A stretch of 64,000 nucleotides of DNA from Photobacterium profundum SS9 (GTDB lineage: Bacteria; Pseudomonadota; Gammaproteobacteria; Enterobacterales; Vibrionaceae): contig NC_006371.1 in NCBI RefSeq assembly GCF_000196255.1, positions 510,332 to 574,331 on the forward strand. The letters are read 5' to 3'. Both the position numbers and the translations under genes were made by a program. Numbering within the stretch: position 1 is the stretch's first letter; the number at the start of each line of letters is the position of its first letter. Positions 62,601 through 64,000 of this stretch are shown one piece after another. The notes beneath the pieces were generated by a model. It did not search any database. It saw only the letters and a program-made list of their open reading frames with translations, and was not told the origin of the DNA.

Positions 62601-63658
62601 TAGGCCTTGTCGTTGGTATCAACTTCGACTTCGGCAGACAGACCGGGAACGATTCTGCCGCGAAGCTCATCAGGTAGTTGAATAGAGATCTTAACGGGTA
62701 CTCGCTGAACAATTTTGACGAAGTTGCCAGTGGCATTGTCGGGCGGTAGTAGACTGAATTGTGCGCCAGTGGCAGGCGAAGCACTGATCACATATCCCTT
62801 GAGCTGGTAATTAGGAAAGCTATCTAAGTTGATATGCACTTCCTGACCTGGGTAGATGTTGGTGATCTGATTTTCTTTGTAATTAGCCTCTATCCAGATA
62901 TCGTCGATTGGCACTATCGCCAGCAGAGGATTACCTTTGTTGACATAGCGTCCGGCACGAACCACTCGGTTGCCGACGATACCGCTGATTGGTGCTCGAA
63001 GCTCGGTATCTTCCAGATTCAACTTCGCCAGATCCAATGCAGCGTCGGTTTGATCGCGTTGGGCGATCATACGCGCCCGCTCGGTTTTCAGGGTAGTTAG
63101 CTGCTGCTTGGCTGCTGCCAGCTGTAATTTGGTGGCATCAAGATCGGCACTAGATTGCTGCATCTGAGTCTTCTGGCCGTCATAGCTTGATTTTGAAATC
63201 AGCTTTTTGCGCAGCAGATCGGAAAAACGTTGCCACTCTTTATGCTGGAAGTCTGCATCGGATTTGGCTGAAGTGATGCGGGTGGCCGCTTCATTGATAT
63301 TGATCATTTGCAGTTTTATACGCTCATTAACATTATCCACAGTCGCTTCAGCCATCGCGAAGGCGCTTTTAGCCTGATCCCTAAGGGCGATGTAGTCGCG
63401 TTTGTCGACTTCAGCCAGCAGTTCACCCGCCTGTACATACTGGTTATCGGTGACATAGACCTTGGTCACGACACCTGCAACCTCGGCGCTGATTTGGGAT
63501 ATTTCTCCGTGTACATAGGCATTGTCGGTTGCCACCATACCCGGCGCTGGTGCTAGGTAATAGTAAAACCCTGCAACAGCGCACGCTAGCAAACTTGCAA
63601 CTACGCTTTTTTTTATCATTGTTTTCATATTCATATTCATATTCATATTCACAGCCAT
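62600..63658 (-). CDS. HlyD/EmrA-family membrane fusion protein
   Basis: 352 residues: one N-terminal membrane helix (VVASLLACAVAGFYYYLAPAPG), a lipoyl-like half (ATDNAYVHGEISQISAEVAGVVTKVYVTDNQYV), a coiled coil (about 90-210), and the returning lipoyl and beta-barrel (LRAPISGIVGNRVVRAGRYVNKGNPLLAIVP). It couples the MFS pump to an outer-membrane channel. The start is unsure: ATG 63658 and several in-frame ATG follow inside a CATATT hexamer repeat; none has a clear ribosome-binding site. An upstream TTG at 63679 lies inside an operator-like palindrome and is unlikely. Confidence 0.88.
   Translation of the reverse strand: MAVNMNMNMNMKTMIKKSVVASLLACAVAGFYYYLAPAPGMVATDNAYVHGEISQISAEVAGVVTKVYVTDNQYVQAGELLAEVDKRDYIALRDQAKSAFAMAEATVDNVNERIKLQMININEAATRITSAKSDADFQHKEWQRFSDLLRKKLISKSSYDGQKTQMQQSSADLDATKLQLAAAKQQLTTLKTERARMIAQRDQTDAALDLAKLNLEDTELRAPISGIVGNRVVRAGRYVNKGNPLLAIVPIDDIWIEANYKENQITNIYPGQEVHINLDSFPNYQLKGYVISASPATGAQFSLLPPDNATGNFVKIVQRVPVKISIQLPDELRGRIVPGLSAEVEVDTNDKA
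63627..63650 (-). repeat. Four tandem hexamers at the start of the hlyD-type gene
   Basis: CATATT is repeated four times, coding for alternating Asn and Met. Changes in copy number would keep the frame but alter the number of in-frame ATG codons. Confidence 0.9.
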
Positions 63659-63663
63659 AATTA

Positions 63664-63682
63664 ACACAGTACGGTACAATAT
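63664..63682. promoter_or_regulatory. Second TACGGTAC operator-like site
   Basis: CACAGTACGGTACAATAT contains the same core TACGGTAC and flanks as the large palindrome at 63862, and sits just upstream of the hlyD-type start. Confidence 0.55.
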
Positions 63683-63861
63683 CTTGTAACGACGGATTAA
63701 AGATTAAGAATTGTTCGAAAGGTCCCACTGTGAAATCTCACGGTGTTCGTGACCATTATCGAGAGTAGAGATGAGCGGCATTGGTGCCAGTAAGAAATAA
63801 AGCGGCAGCAATAAAAAACTGAACATGAGGCAATGCAGAATTATTATTTTCATCATTTTAT

Positions 63862-63900
63862 TTAATTATGATACTATACGGTACAGTATCATAATTAAAT
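63862..63900. promoter_or_regulatory. Large palindromic operator between the pump operon and the tetR gene
   Basis: The arms TTTAATTATGATACT and AGTATCATAATTAAA are exact complements around ATACGGTAC, giving a 39-base near-perfect palindrome in the divergent control region. It is 57 bases before the regulator start. A TetR-family dimer or pair of dimers is the likely ligand. A 33-codon minus-strand frame (63857-63756), a signal-like peptide, overlaps the flank and is not considered reliable. Confidence 0.75.
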
Positions 63901-63956
63901 ATTGTTGGGGTTACAACCCCTATTAAAAAGAAACAGTACTAAGGAGTATCATTACA

Positions 63957-64000
63957 ATGCGTCCGTCAAGTATGAAAAAACGTCAACGCTACTTGGACGT
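63957..64000 (+). CDS. Start of a probable TetR-family regulator (cut by window end)
   Basis: ATG 63957 follows AAGGAG by ten bases and opens MRPSSMKKRQRYLDV, a basic start typical of TetR-family proteins. Only 14 codons are in the window. Position opposite an efflux operon and beside a large palindrome supports the call. Confidence 0.5.
   Translation, partial: MRPSSMKKRQRYLD

Noticed and set aside
63862..63900. Large palindrome read as a transcription terminator
   Set aside because: It lies in a divergent promoter region, has no gene ending into it and shares its core with a second site, so an operator is the better reading.

Overview
The window looks like a chromosomal segment of a Vibrionaceae bacterium, most likely a Photobacterium. 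The grounds are AT-rich DNA, gene families typical of that group (a VpsR-type regulator, an MSHA-like pilin, a DUF2960-like protein, a PACE pump) and a 266-bp palindromic-ended repeat with short deletion derivatives. The species call is inference. No rRNA gene, intact tRNA gene, CRISPR array or prophage was seen.

Layout. 1-4.2 kb: the end of a gene with curlin-like motifs, a VpsR-like regulator without the sigma-54 loop, a 43-residue acidic protein, the first long repeat and an MltF-like lytic transglycosylase. 4.2-8 kb: a GGDEF-gene remnant, then nrdDG (anaerobic ribonucleotide reductase) behind an FNR-like site and two NrdR-like boxes, then a DUF2960-like gene. 8-18.4 kb: a CREST/ceramidase-like membrane protein with a globin, an SdaC-type transporter, a RibD-C reductase, a TetR-DsbA/FrnE pair with its own palindrome, an IS66-family insertion that splits a YgiN-like monooxygenase gene, a YdcH-like protein, a VOC protein and metC. 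18.5-24.7 kb: pgaABCD for poly-N-acetylglucosamine, read leftwards. 25-51.7 kb: a large inositol catabolism region. 51.7-64 kb: mixed accessory genes, including a PACE pump, an acetyltransferase, a lone pilin, a methyltransferase, an MmcQ/YjbR protein, a Cache-PAS-GGDEF diguanylate cyclase, a MauE-like/rhodanese pair and an HlyD-MFS pump facing a TetR gene cut by the window end.

The main point of interest is that the inositol region holds two nearly complete, non-identical iol modules side by side. Module A (26-37 kb) has an MFS transporter, iolE, iolD, a Gfo/Idh/MocA oxidoreductase, a single-domain iolC, iolB, a class II aldolase (IolJ type), an RpiR regulator and an IolI-like isomerase. Module B (37.7-51.7 kb) has iolB, iolG, a second RpiR regulator, an ABC importer, an IolC fused to a DUF2090 aldolase domain, iolD, iolE and the only methylmalonate-semialdehyde dehydrogenase. 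Ten copies of a 16-bp inverted repeat, close to TGAAA-N6-TTTCA, lie in the promoter regions of both modules, which suggests shared RpiR/IolR control.

A second theme is biofilm and c-di-GMP. The window carries a VpsR homologue, a curlin-like gene end, the pga operon, a diguanylate cyclase without the product-inhibition Arg, and a decayed GGDEF gene.
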